Positions 51,155 to 58,996 of a DNA stretch of 64,000 nt are shown here, one piece after another (position 1 is the first letter of the stretch; the number at the start of each line of letters is the position of its first letter). Made by a program: the position numbers and the translations under genes. The stretch covers positions 1,240,001 through 1,304,000 of the forward strand of contig CBDFFQ010000001.1 in the NCBI GenBank assembly GCA_965246835.1, read 5' to 3'. Below the pieces are notes generated by a model, which did no database searches, was not told the origin of the DNA, and worked only from the letters and a program-made list of their open reading frames with translations. Source of the DNA: JANPPS01 sp965246835. GTDB taxonomy: Bacteria; Pseudomonadota; Alphaproteobacteria; Acetobacterales; Acetobacteraceae.

Positions 51155-51808
51155 TTAGCGCGCGGCGGCGTCCAGCGCGATGTTGAGGCGCAGCACGTTG
51201 ACGCGGGGCTCCCCGATCACGCCCAGCAGGCGGCCCTCCGTCGCCTCGGTCAGCAGGGCGCGCACCCGCTCCTCCGGCAGCTGCCGCGCGGCCGCCACGC
51301 GGGTGACCTGGCGGGCGGCGTTGGCGGGCGTGATGTGCGGATCGAGGCCGGAGGCGGAGGTGGTGACCGCATCCGCCGGCACCGGCGCCGGGCCAGACGC
51401 TGCCACCGCATCCTTCACCCGCGCCGACAAATCCTTGTTGGTGGCGCCCATGTTGGAGGCGAGCGAGGCGGCGGCGTTGTACGGTGCCGGAACCTGCTTC
51501 GTGCTGTCCGCCGGATCGGTGTCGGTGGTGGCAGAGGGACGGGCCTGAAAATACTTGTCCGCCGTGAACACCTGCCCGATCAGCGCGGAGCCGACCACCT
51601 TGCCGTCCCGCTCGATCAGGCTGCCATTGGCCTGACCCGGCAGCACCGCCTGCCCGGCGCCCACGAAGGCCAGCGGCAGCGCCAGGCCAGTGAGCGCCGT
51701 GAACGCCACGATCAGCACGATCGCGGGCCTGATCGCGGCGAGGAGGCCCATGGGCGCCTTGGCAGGCGCATCCTCCTGCGCGAGGGAAACCGGGGTCACG
51801 ATGTTCAT
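51155..51808 (-). CDS. kdpC: Potassium-transporting ATPase subunit KdpC
   Basis: A 217-residue KdpC, slightly longer than the common 190 residues because of an N-terminal extension (SLAQEDAPAKAPMG). One membrane segment (about 22-45, IRPAIVLIVAFTALTGLALPLAFVG) precedes the periplasmic domain with GSALIGQVFTADKYFQARPSAT, YNAAASLASNMGATN and the conserved DAVTTSASGLDPHITPANA. The ATG at 51808 overlaps the kdpB stop by 4 bases. Confidence 0.94.
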   Translation of the reverse strand: MNIVTPVSLAQEDAPAKAPMGLLAAIRPAIVLIVAFTALTGLALPLAFVGAGQAVLPGQANGSLIERDGKVVGSALIGQVFTADKYFQARPSATTDTDPADSTKQVPAPYNAAASLASNMGATNKDLSARVKDAVAASGPAPVPADAVTTSASGLDPHITPANAARQVTRVAAARQLPEERVRALLTEATEGRLLGVIGEPRVNVLRLNIALDAAAR

Positions 51809-53835
51809 GCGAGCCTCAACACGGTCAGGATTAGGTCGATCAGCTTGATGCCGATGAACGGGGCCACGAGCCCGCCCAGGCCATAGATCAGCAAATTGCG
51901 TCGCAGCAGCGCGGCCGCGCCCAACGGCCGGAACCCCACGCCGCGCAAGGCGAGCGGCACCAGCGCCACGATGATCAGCGCGTTGAAGATCACCGCCGAC
52001 AGGATCGCGCTCTGTGGGCTCGTGAGCCGCATCACGTTGAGCACACCGAGCTCCGGATAGGTCGCAACGAAGATCGCCGGCAGGATCGCAAAGTATTTGC
52101 TGACGTCGTTGGCGATGCTGAAGGTGGTGAGGCTGCCGCGGGTGATCAGCAGCTGCTTGCCGATCTCCACCACCTCGATCAGCTTGGTGGGGTCGCTGTC
52201 GAGATCCACCATGTTGCCGGCCTCACGCGCAGCCTGCGTGCCGGTCTGCATCGCCACACCCACGTCCGCCTGCGCGAGCGCCGGCGCGTCGTTGGTGCCG
52301 TCCCCGCACATCGCGACCAGCCGGCCCTCGGACTGCACCTTGCGGATGTAGTCCAGCTTGTCCTGCGGTGTGGCCTGCGCCAGGAAGTCATCCACCCCGG
52401 CCTCGGTCGCGATCGCCGCCGCCGTCACCTTGTTGTCTCCGGTGATCATCACCGTGCGGATGCCCATGGCGCGGAGCTGGGCGAAGCGGTCGCGGATGCC
52501 GGGCTTCACGATGTCTTTCAATTCGATCACGCCCATCAGCCGGCCATCCATGGCGACGCCCAGCGGCGTGCCGCCGGCGCGGGCGATGCGGTCCACGGCA
52601 GTGGTGAAGGCGGCCGGTGCGTCACCCGCGAGCTGCAGCAGCGAGTCCACCGCGCCCTTGCGCCACGCCCGGCCCCCGGCATCGAGGCCCGAAACGCGGG
52701 TGTTGGCGGTGAACGGGATCACCGTGGCGTCCCCAGGCATCCCGGGCACGAAGCCATGCCGGTCCCGCACCCAGGCGAGGATCGAGCGGCCCTCCGGCGT
52801 GTCGTCCCCGAGGGACGCCATAGCGGCAGCCTCGGCGATGCCCCTTTCGTCCACCCCCGGCACCGGCGTCAGCCCGGCGCACATGCGGTTGCCGAACGTG
52901 ATCGTCCCGGTCTTGTCCAGCAGCAGCGTGTCCACGTCACCGGCGGCCTCCACGGCCCGGCCGGAGGTCGCGACCACGTTGAACCGCACCAGCCGGTCCA
53001 TGCCGGCAATGCCGATGGCCGATAGCAGGCCGCCGATCGTGGTGGGGATCAGCGTCACCAGCAGCGCCGCCAGCACCGGCACACCGAGGTCGGTGCCCGA
53101 GTATTTCGCCAGGCCCACCAGGGTCACGACCGCAATCAAGAAGATGATCGTGAGCCCGGCCAGCAGGATGTCGAGCGCGATCTCGTTCGGCGTCTTCCGG
53201 CGGGAGGCGCCTTCCACCAGGCCGATCATGCGGTCGAGGAAGGTGCTGCCGGGGTCCGCGGTGATGCGCACCACCAGCCAGTCGCTCACCACCTGCGTGC
53301 CGCCCGTGACGGCACTGCGGTCGCCACCGGCCTCGCGGATGACGGGGGCGCTCTCGCCGGTCACGGCGCTTTCGTTGACGCTGGCCACGCCCTCGATGAT
53401 CTCACCGTCGGACGGCATCAGGTCCCCGGCCTCCACCAGCACGATACTGCCGCGGCGCAGGGCCGAGGCGGGCGTCGGCGTGGTGCGCGTGCGGTCCGTG
53501 GTGTTCGCCATCAGCTTGGCGACGGCGTCCGACCGTGCGCGGCGGAGGCTCTCGGCCCGCGCGCGCCCCCTGCCCTCGGCGACGGCCTCAGCAAAGGTTG
53601 CGAACAGCACCGTCAGCCACAGCCAGGCGGCGATCGAGGCAGCGAAGGTCCAGGGCTGCGCCGTCAGCCCGTTGCGGATCGCGAGCCCCGTGACCAGCAC
53701 CGCGACCACCTCGGTCACGAAGATGACCGGGTTGCGGATCAGCCGGACCGGATTGAGCTTGAGGACGGAGTCCCGCGCCGCCCGGGCGATGATCGCGCCG
53801 TCGAACAGCGCGATGGTGTCGGCAGTTTGTGCCAT
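51805..53835 (-). CDS. kdpB: Potassium-transporting P-type ATPase subunit KdpB
   Basis: A 676-residue P-type ATPase energising KdpA. The phosphorylated Asp is in LLLDKTGTITFGNR, the nucleotide domain includes ARKGAVDSLL-like residues, and the hinge GDGTNDAPALAQADVGVAM is intact. Actuator TGESAPVI and the C-terminal membrane helices are present. The ATG at 53835 matches the family start (MAQTADTIALFD); an upstream frame overlaps kdpA and is Arg/Ser-rich. kdpA stop is 10 bp upstream. Confidence 0.96.
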   Translation of the reverse strand: MAQTADTIALFDGAIIARAARDSVLKLNPVRLIRNPVIFVTEVVAVLVTGLAIRNGLTAQPWTFAASIAAWLWLTVLFATFAEAVAEGRGRARAESLRRARSDAVAKLMANTTDRTRTTPTPASALRRGSIVLVEAGDLMPSDGEIIEGVASVNESAVTGESAPVIREAGGDRSAVTGGTQVVSDWLVVRITADPGSTFLDRMIGLVEGASRRKTPNEIALDILLAGLTIIFLIAVVTLVGLAKYSGTDLGVPVLAALLVTLIPTTIGGLLSAIGIAGMDRLVRFNVVATSGRAVEAAGDVDTLLLDKTGTITFGNRMCAGLTPVPGVDERGIAEAAAMASLGDDTPEGRSILAWVRDRHGFVPGMPGDATVIPFTANTRVSGLDAGGRAWRKGAVDSLLQLAGDAPAAFTTAVDRIARAGGTPLGVAMDGRLMGVIELKDIVKPGIRDRFAQLRAMGIRTVMITGDNKVTAAAIATEAGVDDFLAQATPQDKLDYIRKVQSEGRLVAMCGDGTNDAPALAQADVGVAMQTGTQAAREAGNMVDLDSDPTKLIEVVEIGKQLLITRGSLTTFSIANDVSKYFAILPAIFVATYPELGVLNVMRLTSPQSAILSAVIFNALIIVALVPLALRGVGFRPLGAAALLRRNLLIYGLGGLVAPFIGIKLIDLILTVLRLA

Positions 53836-53845
53836 GATGGGGTTC

Positions 53846-55546
53846 CTAGAAGGTCTTGCCGGCGAGCATCGCGAAATGCTCCGCCAACGGGCCAAGGGAC
53901 AGCGCGGGCAGGAATTGCAGCCCGCCCAGGATCAGGATCACGCCGATCAGCAAGCCCACGAATAGCGGCCCATGCGTCGGGAACGTGCCGGCCGAGGCGG
54001 GCAATTTGGGCTTCAGCGCCAGGCTGCCGGCGATCGCCAGGACGGGCACCAGGAACGCGAACCGCCCAAGCAGCATGGCGATCCCCAACCCGAAATCGAG
54101 CAGGTCGGTATCCGCGGAGATGCCCGCGAAGGCGCTGCCGTTATTGGCCGTGGCGGAGGTCCAGGCATACAGCATCTGGCTCAGCCCATGCGGCCCGGCG
54201 TTCGACAGCGACCCCGTGCCGCTTTGGGTCACCAGGCTGATCGCAGTGCCGCCCAGGATGCACAACGGCAGGATCAGCACCGCCAGCATCGCCAGCTTGA
54301 TCTCCCGCGCCTGCACCTTCTTGCCGAGATATTCCGGCGTGCGCCCCACCATCAGCCCGGCTACGAACACGGCCAGCAAGGCGAAGACGATGATGCCATA
54401 GAGCCCGGAGCCGACGCCGCCGGGCACGACCTCGCCCAACTGCATCAGCAGCAAGGTGATGAACCCGCCCAGCGGCGTCAGGCTGTCATGCATCGCGATC
54501 ACGGCGCCGGTGCTGGTGGCCGTGGTGCCGGCCGCGAACAGGGAGCTGGCAGCCACGCCGAAGCGCACCTCCTTGCCCTCCATGTTGCCGGACAGCGCGT
54601 CCATCCCCAGCGCATGCAGCAGCGGGTTGCCCGCGGATTCCGATGCATACAGCAGCCCGGCGAAGGTCGCGAGCAGCGCGCCCATCACCCACATCAGCGC
54701 GAACCCCTGCCGCCGGTCCCCCACGATGTGGCCGAACGCGACCGCCAGCGAGAACGGCAGCACCAGGAAGGACCAGTTCTCCAGCAGGTTGCTGAGCGCG
54801 GTCGGGTTTTCGAACGGGTGGGCGGAGTTGGCGTTGAAGAAGCCGCCGCCATTGGTGCCGACGAGCTTGATCGCTTCCTGGAAGGCGACGGGGCCCAAGG
54901 CGATCGTCTGCTTGGCGCCCTCGAGCGTGGTCGCGTCCACCGAGGCCGCGAGCGTCTGCGGCACACCCATCACGAGCAGCAGCGCCGCGACGGCCAGGCT
55001 CAGCGGAAGCAGGATATACAGCGTGGCGCGCGTGATATCGGCCCAGGCATTGCCGAGCGTGCGCAGCCCACCCGCGGTGAAGGCGCGCGACACGGCGACC
55101 GCAGCGGCGATGCCGGTCGCGGCAGACAGGAAGTTATGGACCGTGAGCCCCAGCATCTGCGCGCCGTGGCTCAGCGTGGTCTCACCGGCATAGGCCTGCC
55201 AGTTCGTGTTGGTGACGAAGCTGATGGCGGTGTTGAACGCGAGCCGCGGCGCCATGCCGCTGAAGCCTTGCGGATTGAACGGTAGATAGAATTGCAGCCG
55301 CAGGATCGCATACAGCAGCAGGAAGTGCAGCGCGTTGAGCATCAGCAACGCCGCCGCGTAGCCGCGCCAGCCCATGCCGCGCGCGGGATCGATGCCGCAC
55401 AGCGCGTAGAGCCCGCGCTCGAGCGGCCGCAGCAAGGGTGTGCGCGATCCCTGCATCACGCCCGCGACGTAGCTGCCCAGGGGCACCGCCGCGAGGAACA
55501 CGAGGGTGAGGGTCAGCGCGATCTGCGCCCATCCGATCAGGCTCAT
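53846..55546 (-). CDS. kdpA: Potassium-transporting ATPase subunit KdpA
   Basis: A 566-residue channel-like subunit that binds K+ in the periplasm. Ten or so membrane helices are evident, with the repeated filter-type segments FVTNTNWQAYAGETTLS, GTNGGGFFNANSAHPFENPT, STGAVIAMHDSLTPLGG and ATANNGSAFAGISAD, which are KdpA hallmarks. The ATG at 55546 directly follows the kdpF stop (1 bp gap). Confidence 0.96.
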   Translation of the reverse strand: MSLIGWAQIALTLTLVFLAAVPLGSYVAGVMQGSRTPLLRPLERGLYALCGIDPARGMGWRGYAAALLMLNALHFLLLYAILRLQFYLPFNPQGFSGMAPRLAFNTAISFVTNTNWQAYAGETTLSHGAQMLGLTVHNFLSAATGIAAAVAVSRAFTAGGLRTLGNAWADITRATLYILLPLSLAVAALLLVMGVPQTLAASVDATTLEGAKQTIALGPVAFQEAIKLVGTNGGGFFNANSAHPFENPTALSNLLENWSFLVLPFSLAVAFGHIVGDRRQGFALMWVMGALLATFAGLLYASESAGNPLLHALGMDALSGNMEGKEVRFGVAASSLFAAGTTATSTGAVIAMHDSLTPLGGFITLLLMQLGEVVPGGVGSGLYGIIVFALLAVFVAGLMVGRTPEYLGKKVQAREIKLAMLAVLILPLCILGGTAISLVTQSGTGSLSNAGPHGLSQMLYAWTSATANNGSAFAGISADTDLLDFGLGIAMLLGRFAFLVPVLAIAGSLALKPKLPASAGTFPTHGPLFVGLLIGVILILGGLQFLPALSLGPLAEHFAMLAGKTF

Positions 55547-55547
55547 G

Positions 55548-55634
55548 TCAAAAATCCTCCGGACGCACGAGCGCCCAGACCAGGTAGACGAACAAACCGG
55601 CCGACACGGCCCCGCCGACGATCAGGTCCAGCAT
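55548..55634 (-). CDS. kdpF: KdpF subunit (28 aa)
   Basis: A 28-residue single-span membrane peptide (MLDLIVGGAVSAGLFVYLVW followed by ALVRPEDF), matching KdpF by size, hydrophobic core and the PEDF/PE(R/K)F-type end. Too short for ordinary ORF calling. It stabilises the KdpABC complex. It is followed at once by kdpA, and preceded 4 bp upstream by another small membrane ORF. Confidence 0.9.
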   Translation of the reverse strand: MLDLIVGGAVSAGLFVYLVWALVRPEDF

Positions 55635-55638
55635 GGCG

Positions 55639-55722
55639 TCAGATCCGGTCGCAAAGCGCGGCATAGCCGGCCAGCAGCAGGATGCCGCCGGCGCCGAGCA
55701 CGGAGGCGAGGATGTCGAGCAT
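55639..55722 (-). CDS. Small membrane peptide upstream of kdpF (27 aa)
   Basis: A 27-residue ORF (MLDILASVLGAGGILLLAGY followed by AALCDRI) in the kdp operon direction, with its stop 4 bp before the kdpF start. It has one hydrophobic span and the C-terminal motif A(L/x)CDR(I/L), which I recall as recurring in short hypothetical ORFs upstream of kdpA/kdpF in other proteobacteria and actinobacteria. An AAGGC-type sequence precedes the ATG. Role unknown; possibly a further regulatory or assembly subunit. Confidence 0.65.
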   Translation of the reverse strand: MLDILASVLGAGGILLLAGYAALCDRI

Positions 55723-55896
55723 GGGTTTGCCTTCGATGTTGTGGTCCCCACCTGGCCCTCGCCGCATAAAGCGAACAGCTTCGGCAGGGCGGCCCGGCGT
55801 AAAGGCGGCATAAAAGCCGCGCCGGCCGGAATGGGCGGGAGGCAAACGAACATATCCTAAACTCTTATTTAACCTCGATGCCGCTATCCTCGGGTC

Positions 55897-57294
55897 ATGC
55901 GGACACTCGCCACCCTGCCGACCGGCCGCGCCATGTTCCTGCTGGACGGGGCGGGGATCGTGCTGTTCTGGTTCCCGGCCCTGGCCTTCCTGACATGGCG
56001 GACCGCGGGCACGGCGCCGGCGGTGCTGCTCTCGGCGATCCTCTATCCCGTGCTGCATCTGTTGGCCTCGTATGCGCTGGGCCTGTATCGGCGCGATGTG
56101 GTGCTCGAGTTGCGGCGGTCCGCTGGGCGCATTCCGCTGGTGGCCAGCCTGGGTGCGGCGGCGGCGGCGGCGGCGCTGGCGTTGGTGGGCCTGCCTTATG
56201 CCGGGTTCGGCGGCCCGGTGCCGCTGCCGGTGATCGCGGCCGGGTGCTTCCTGGGTGCCGGGATGGGGGCGCGGCTCACCTTCGATGCGCTGCGCCGCCG
56301 GGGGCTGTTCTGCCGCCGCCTGCTGATCGTGGGCGCCGGCAAGCGCGCCTGGGACCTCGTATGGATGCTCCGCAAGGAGGGGGTGAACCTCAATTACAAT
56401 ATCACCTTCGTGCAGGACCCGGCGCTCGGGCCCGTCGATCCCCGTCTGGCGGATGGGTCCGCGGGGCCCGTGGTCTGGCTCGGCGCGGATGGCTTCCCGG
56501 GCCTCGCGCGCCGGTTCGACGCCGACCAGATCGTGGTGGCGCCCGATGAGCGGCGGGGATTGCCGCTGGAGGGGCTGCTGGACTGCAAAATCGCCGGGTT
56601 CCCGGTGCTGGAATATCTGTCGTTCCTGGAAAAGGAGACACGGCGCATCGACCTGAAGCGCATGGAGCTGAGCTGGCTGCTGTATTCCGACGGGTTCTAT
56701 TTCGGCCTGGTGGACCGGGTGCTGAAGCGCACGCTCGACATCGTGGTCAGCGTCATGCTGCTGGTGCCGCTGTCGCCGTTCCTGCTGTGCGGCATGCTGG
56801 CGATCAAGCTGGAGGATGGCGGCCCGGTCTTCTACGGGCAGGAGCGGGTGACCCGGAATGGCCGCGTGTTCACGATCCGCAAGCTGCGCACCATGCGGGT
56901 CAATGCGGAGGCCGGTGGCGCCGTGTGGGCCGCGGAGCGGGACAGCCGCATCACCCGCATCGGCGCCTTCCTGCGCCGCACCCGGGTCGACGAGCTGCCG
57001 CAATTGTTCAACATCCTGAGCGGCGAGATGTCGTTCGTGGGCCCGCGGCCGGAGCGGCCGGCCTTCGTCACGCAATTGGCGGGGGAGATCCCGCTGTATC
57101 ACGAGCGGCACACGGCGAAGGCCGGGCTCACGGGCTGGGCGCAGGTGAACTACCCCTACGGCGCGTCCATCAACGATGCGCGGTCCAAGCTCAGCTACGA
57201 CCTGTATTACGTGAAGAATTTCTCCGTGCTGTTCGACGTGCTGATCATCCTGCAGACCATCCGCGTCGTGCTGTGGCCCGGTGGTGTCAGGTAG
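55897..57294 (+). CDS. Polyprenyl glycosylphosphotransferase (exopolysaccharide initiator)
   Basis: A 465-residue bacterial sugar transferase. Four N-terminal membrane segments (about 10-115) and a CoA-binding-like region (LIVGAGKRAWDL, about 148) precede a hydrophobic segment (about 275-300) and the catalytic domain with KRTLDIVVSVMLL, GGPVFYGQERVTRNGRVFTIRKLRTM, TRVDELPQLFNILSGEMSFVGPRPERP and KAGLTGWAQVNYPYG. It would transfer a sugar phosphate to undecaprenyl phosphate. Order resembles the TIGR03013 type. No other polysaccharide genes are in the window. Confidence 0.92.
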   Translation: MRTLATLPTGRAMFLLDGAGIVLFWFPALAFLTWRTAGTAPAVLLSAILYPVLHLLASYALGLYRRDVVLELRRSAGRIPLVASLGAAAAAAALALVGLPYAGFGGPVPLPVIAAGCFLGAGMGARLTFDALRRRGLFCRRLLIVGAGKRAWDLVWMLRKEGVNLNYNITFVQDPALGPVDPRLADGSAGPVVWLGADGFPGLARRFDADQIVVAPDERRGLPLEGLLDCKIAGFPVLEYLSFLEKETRRIDLKRMELSWLLYSDGFYFGLVDRVLKRTLDIVVSVMLLVPLSPFLLCGMLAIKLEDGGPVFYGQERVTRNGRVFTIRKLRTMRVNAEAGGAVWAAERDSRITRIGAFLRRTRVDELPQLFNILSGEMSFVGPRPERPAFVTQLAGEIPLYHERHTAKAGLTGWAQVNYPYGASINDARSKLSYDLYYVKNFSVLFDVLIILQTIRVVLWPGGVR

Positions 57295-57352
57295 GCTGGT
57301 GCGTATCGATGGGATCGCGTTATGATCCCGGAAACGCCGGGAGGGCCCTTCG

Positions 57353-57931
57353 ATGAACCGTTCTGCCACCTTGCTGCTTGCGTGTTTGGCGATGCCGGGG
57401 ATCGCCTGGGCGCAATCGTCCAGCCTCATGATCCAGCGCCTCTCACCGGTCGACCGCGGGGTGAACCGCGCGCCCGTGGAGCCTCAGGCAGCGGCCCCGG
57501 CGCCCGCCTCGCCGGCTGCCGGACGGGTCCGTCCCCCGCCATCCACCCGCCCGGCCGCGCCGCCCCAAACCACGACGGCCGCGCCCACCCTCGACCTTAC
57601 GGTGCAGTTCGCCACCAATTCGACCCAGCTCCTACCGCCCGCGCTTCGCACGCTCGGCGAGCTGGGCCGCGCACTCAGCAGCCCGGAGCTGGCCCGCTAC
57701 CGCTTCCGCATCGAGGGCCATACCGACACGGTCGGCAGCCCCGAGCGCAATAAGCAGCTCTCGGAAGAGCGTGCGGCCCGGGTCGTGGATTATCTCGCCA
57801 CCCAGTTCCACGTGGATCGCGCCCGGATCCAGGCGGTTGGGCTCGGGCAGGAGCAGCTGCTGGTGCCGACGCCGCCGAACACGCCGAACCCCAGGAACCG
57901 CCGGGTCACGGTCGTCAATCTCGGCACCTAG
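57353..57931 (+). CDS. OmpA-family peptidoglycan-binding protein
   Basis: A 192-residue secreted protein: signal peptide (to about residue 21), a proline/alanine-rich linker (about 45-75), then an OmpA C-terminal domain (about 78-190) with FATNSTQLLPPALRTLGELG, IEGHTDTVGSPERNKQLSEERA and RNRRVTVV. The ligand-binding residues are present. The ATG at 57353 has GGGAGG upstream. 15 bp upstream of the putative metallopeptidase gene, suggesting cotranscription. Confidence 0.85.
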   Translation: MNRSATLLLACLAMPGIAWAQSSSLMIQRLSPVDRGVNRAPVEPQAAAPAPASPAAGRVRPPPSTRPAAPPQTTTAAPTLDLTVQFATNSTQLLPPALRTLGELGRALSSPELARYRFRIEGHTDTVGSPERNKQLSEERAARVVDYLATQFHVDRARIQAVGLGQEQLLVPTPPNTPNPRNRRVTVVNLGT

Positions 57932-57946
57932 CCGGACCAATGCCGC

Positions 57947-58996
57947 GTGAAGGATGACGGCGACGACACGATCCTGATCCGCCGTGCCCCGCGGCGCCGT
58001 CCCCGGGCGGCCATTGCGGCCGTCATGCTGCTGGGCCTCGCCGGGTCCGGCATGGGCTGGTGGCTGTGGCCTGCCCCGCCCGCGCCGCCCGCGCCGGCAC
58101 AAGCGGTCGCGCTCGTGCCCGCACCCCCGCCGCTCGCGACGGAGGCGGAGTTGCTCGAGACCCGTTCCGACCAACCGCGCCTCGTTCGCTTCGCCACGGC
58201 GCCCACCATCCTCGTCGTGCACTACCCCACCCTCGATGCCCAAGGCCGCGCCCTCAACCGCGCGGCGGCGTTCCTGGAAAAGAAAGATTTCCCCCGCAAC
58301 CGCATCCTCCACGATGCCGAGCTCGACCGCGCGATCCGGGCCCAGCGCAGCACGCCGGCGACGTTCTATCTCGGTCATGACTACCGGGCAGCGGACATGC
58401 TGCGGTTTTTCGCGCTGGCCGAAGCCGGGTCGGTCGCGCTGACCGTGGAGGAGCGGGAGCTCCGGGCGATGCTGCGGGAGGCCGGTTGGCGGGAGGGCAT
58501 GGAGGGCGGCGCGCTGATCAGCTTCGCCGCACCGGACGACGCGGCCGGCAACGATACGGCGGCCCGGCGCGCCATCCTGCGGCACGAATTGTCCCACGGG
58601 GAGTTTTTCACCAACCCGGCCTATGCCGCGTATGTCCGTGCGTTCTGGGCGGCGCTGCCGGAGCCGGACCGCCGGGCCTTCACGGCGTTCCTGGTGCGCT
58701 CGGATTATGACGGCACCCAGCCGGAGCTGATGGCGAACGAGACGCAGGCCTATCTGATGCACACGCCCGACCCGCGCTACGACCTGGCACGATCGACGGG
58801 CCTCACGCCGGAGCGGGTGCGGCAATTGCGGGCGCAGTTCCGGGAGGGGATGCCAGCGGGCTGGCTCAAGGACAGCACCCCCCTGCCCCGGCGCCGGCCG
58901 GGCCGGCCTCAGCGCCGCTCCGCCGTATCCACCCGCAGGAAGGCCACCGAAGTGCGACCCGCCATGGGCAAGGCGGCGCGCAGGCGCTCGATATAG
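57947..58996 (+). CDS. Membrane-anchored putative metallopeptidase (HELSH)
   Basis: A 349-residue protein not recognised as a named family. A basic N-terminus (RRAPRRRPR) precedes one membrane span (about 21-41) and a Pro/Ala linker (42-62), leaving the rest in the periplasm. HELSH at 213-217 fits HExxH zinc binding, with Glu265 in ANETQAYL a candidate third ligand, as in gluzincins. A tail rich in Arg/Pro (about 310-349) overlaps the 3' end of the convergent kinase gene by 88 bases, so the true stop or biological relevance of the tail is uncertain. GTG start at 57947; ribosome-binding site weak. Confidence 0.6.
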   Translation: MKDDGDDTILIRRAPRRRPRAAIAAVMLLGLAGSGMGWWLWPAPPAPPAPAQAVALVPAPPPLATEAELLETRSDQPRLVRFATAPTILVVHYPTLDAQGRALNRAAAFLEKKDFPRNRILHDAELDRAIRAQRSTPATFYLGHDYRAADMLRFFALAEAGSVALTVEERELRAMLREAGWREGMEGGALISFAAPDDAAGNDTAARRAILRHELSHGEFFTNPAYAAYVRAFWAALPEPDRRAFTAFLVRSDYDGTQPELMANETQAYLMHTPDPRYDLARSTGLTPERVRQLRAQFREGMPAGWLKDSTPLPRRRPGRPQRRSAVSTRRKATEVRPAMGKAARRRSI

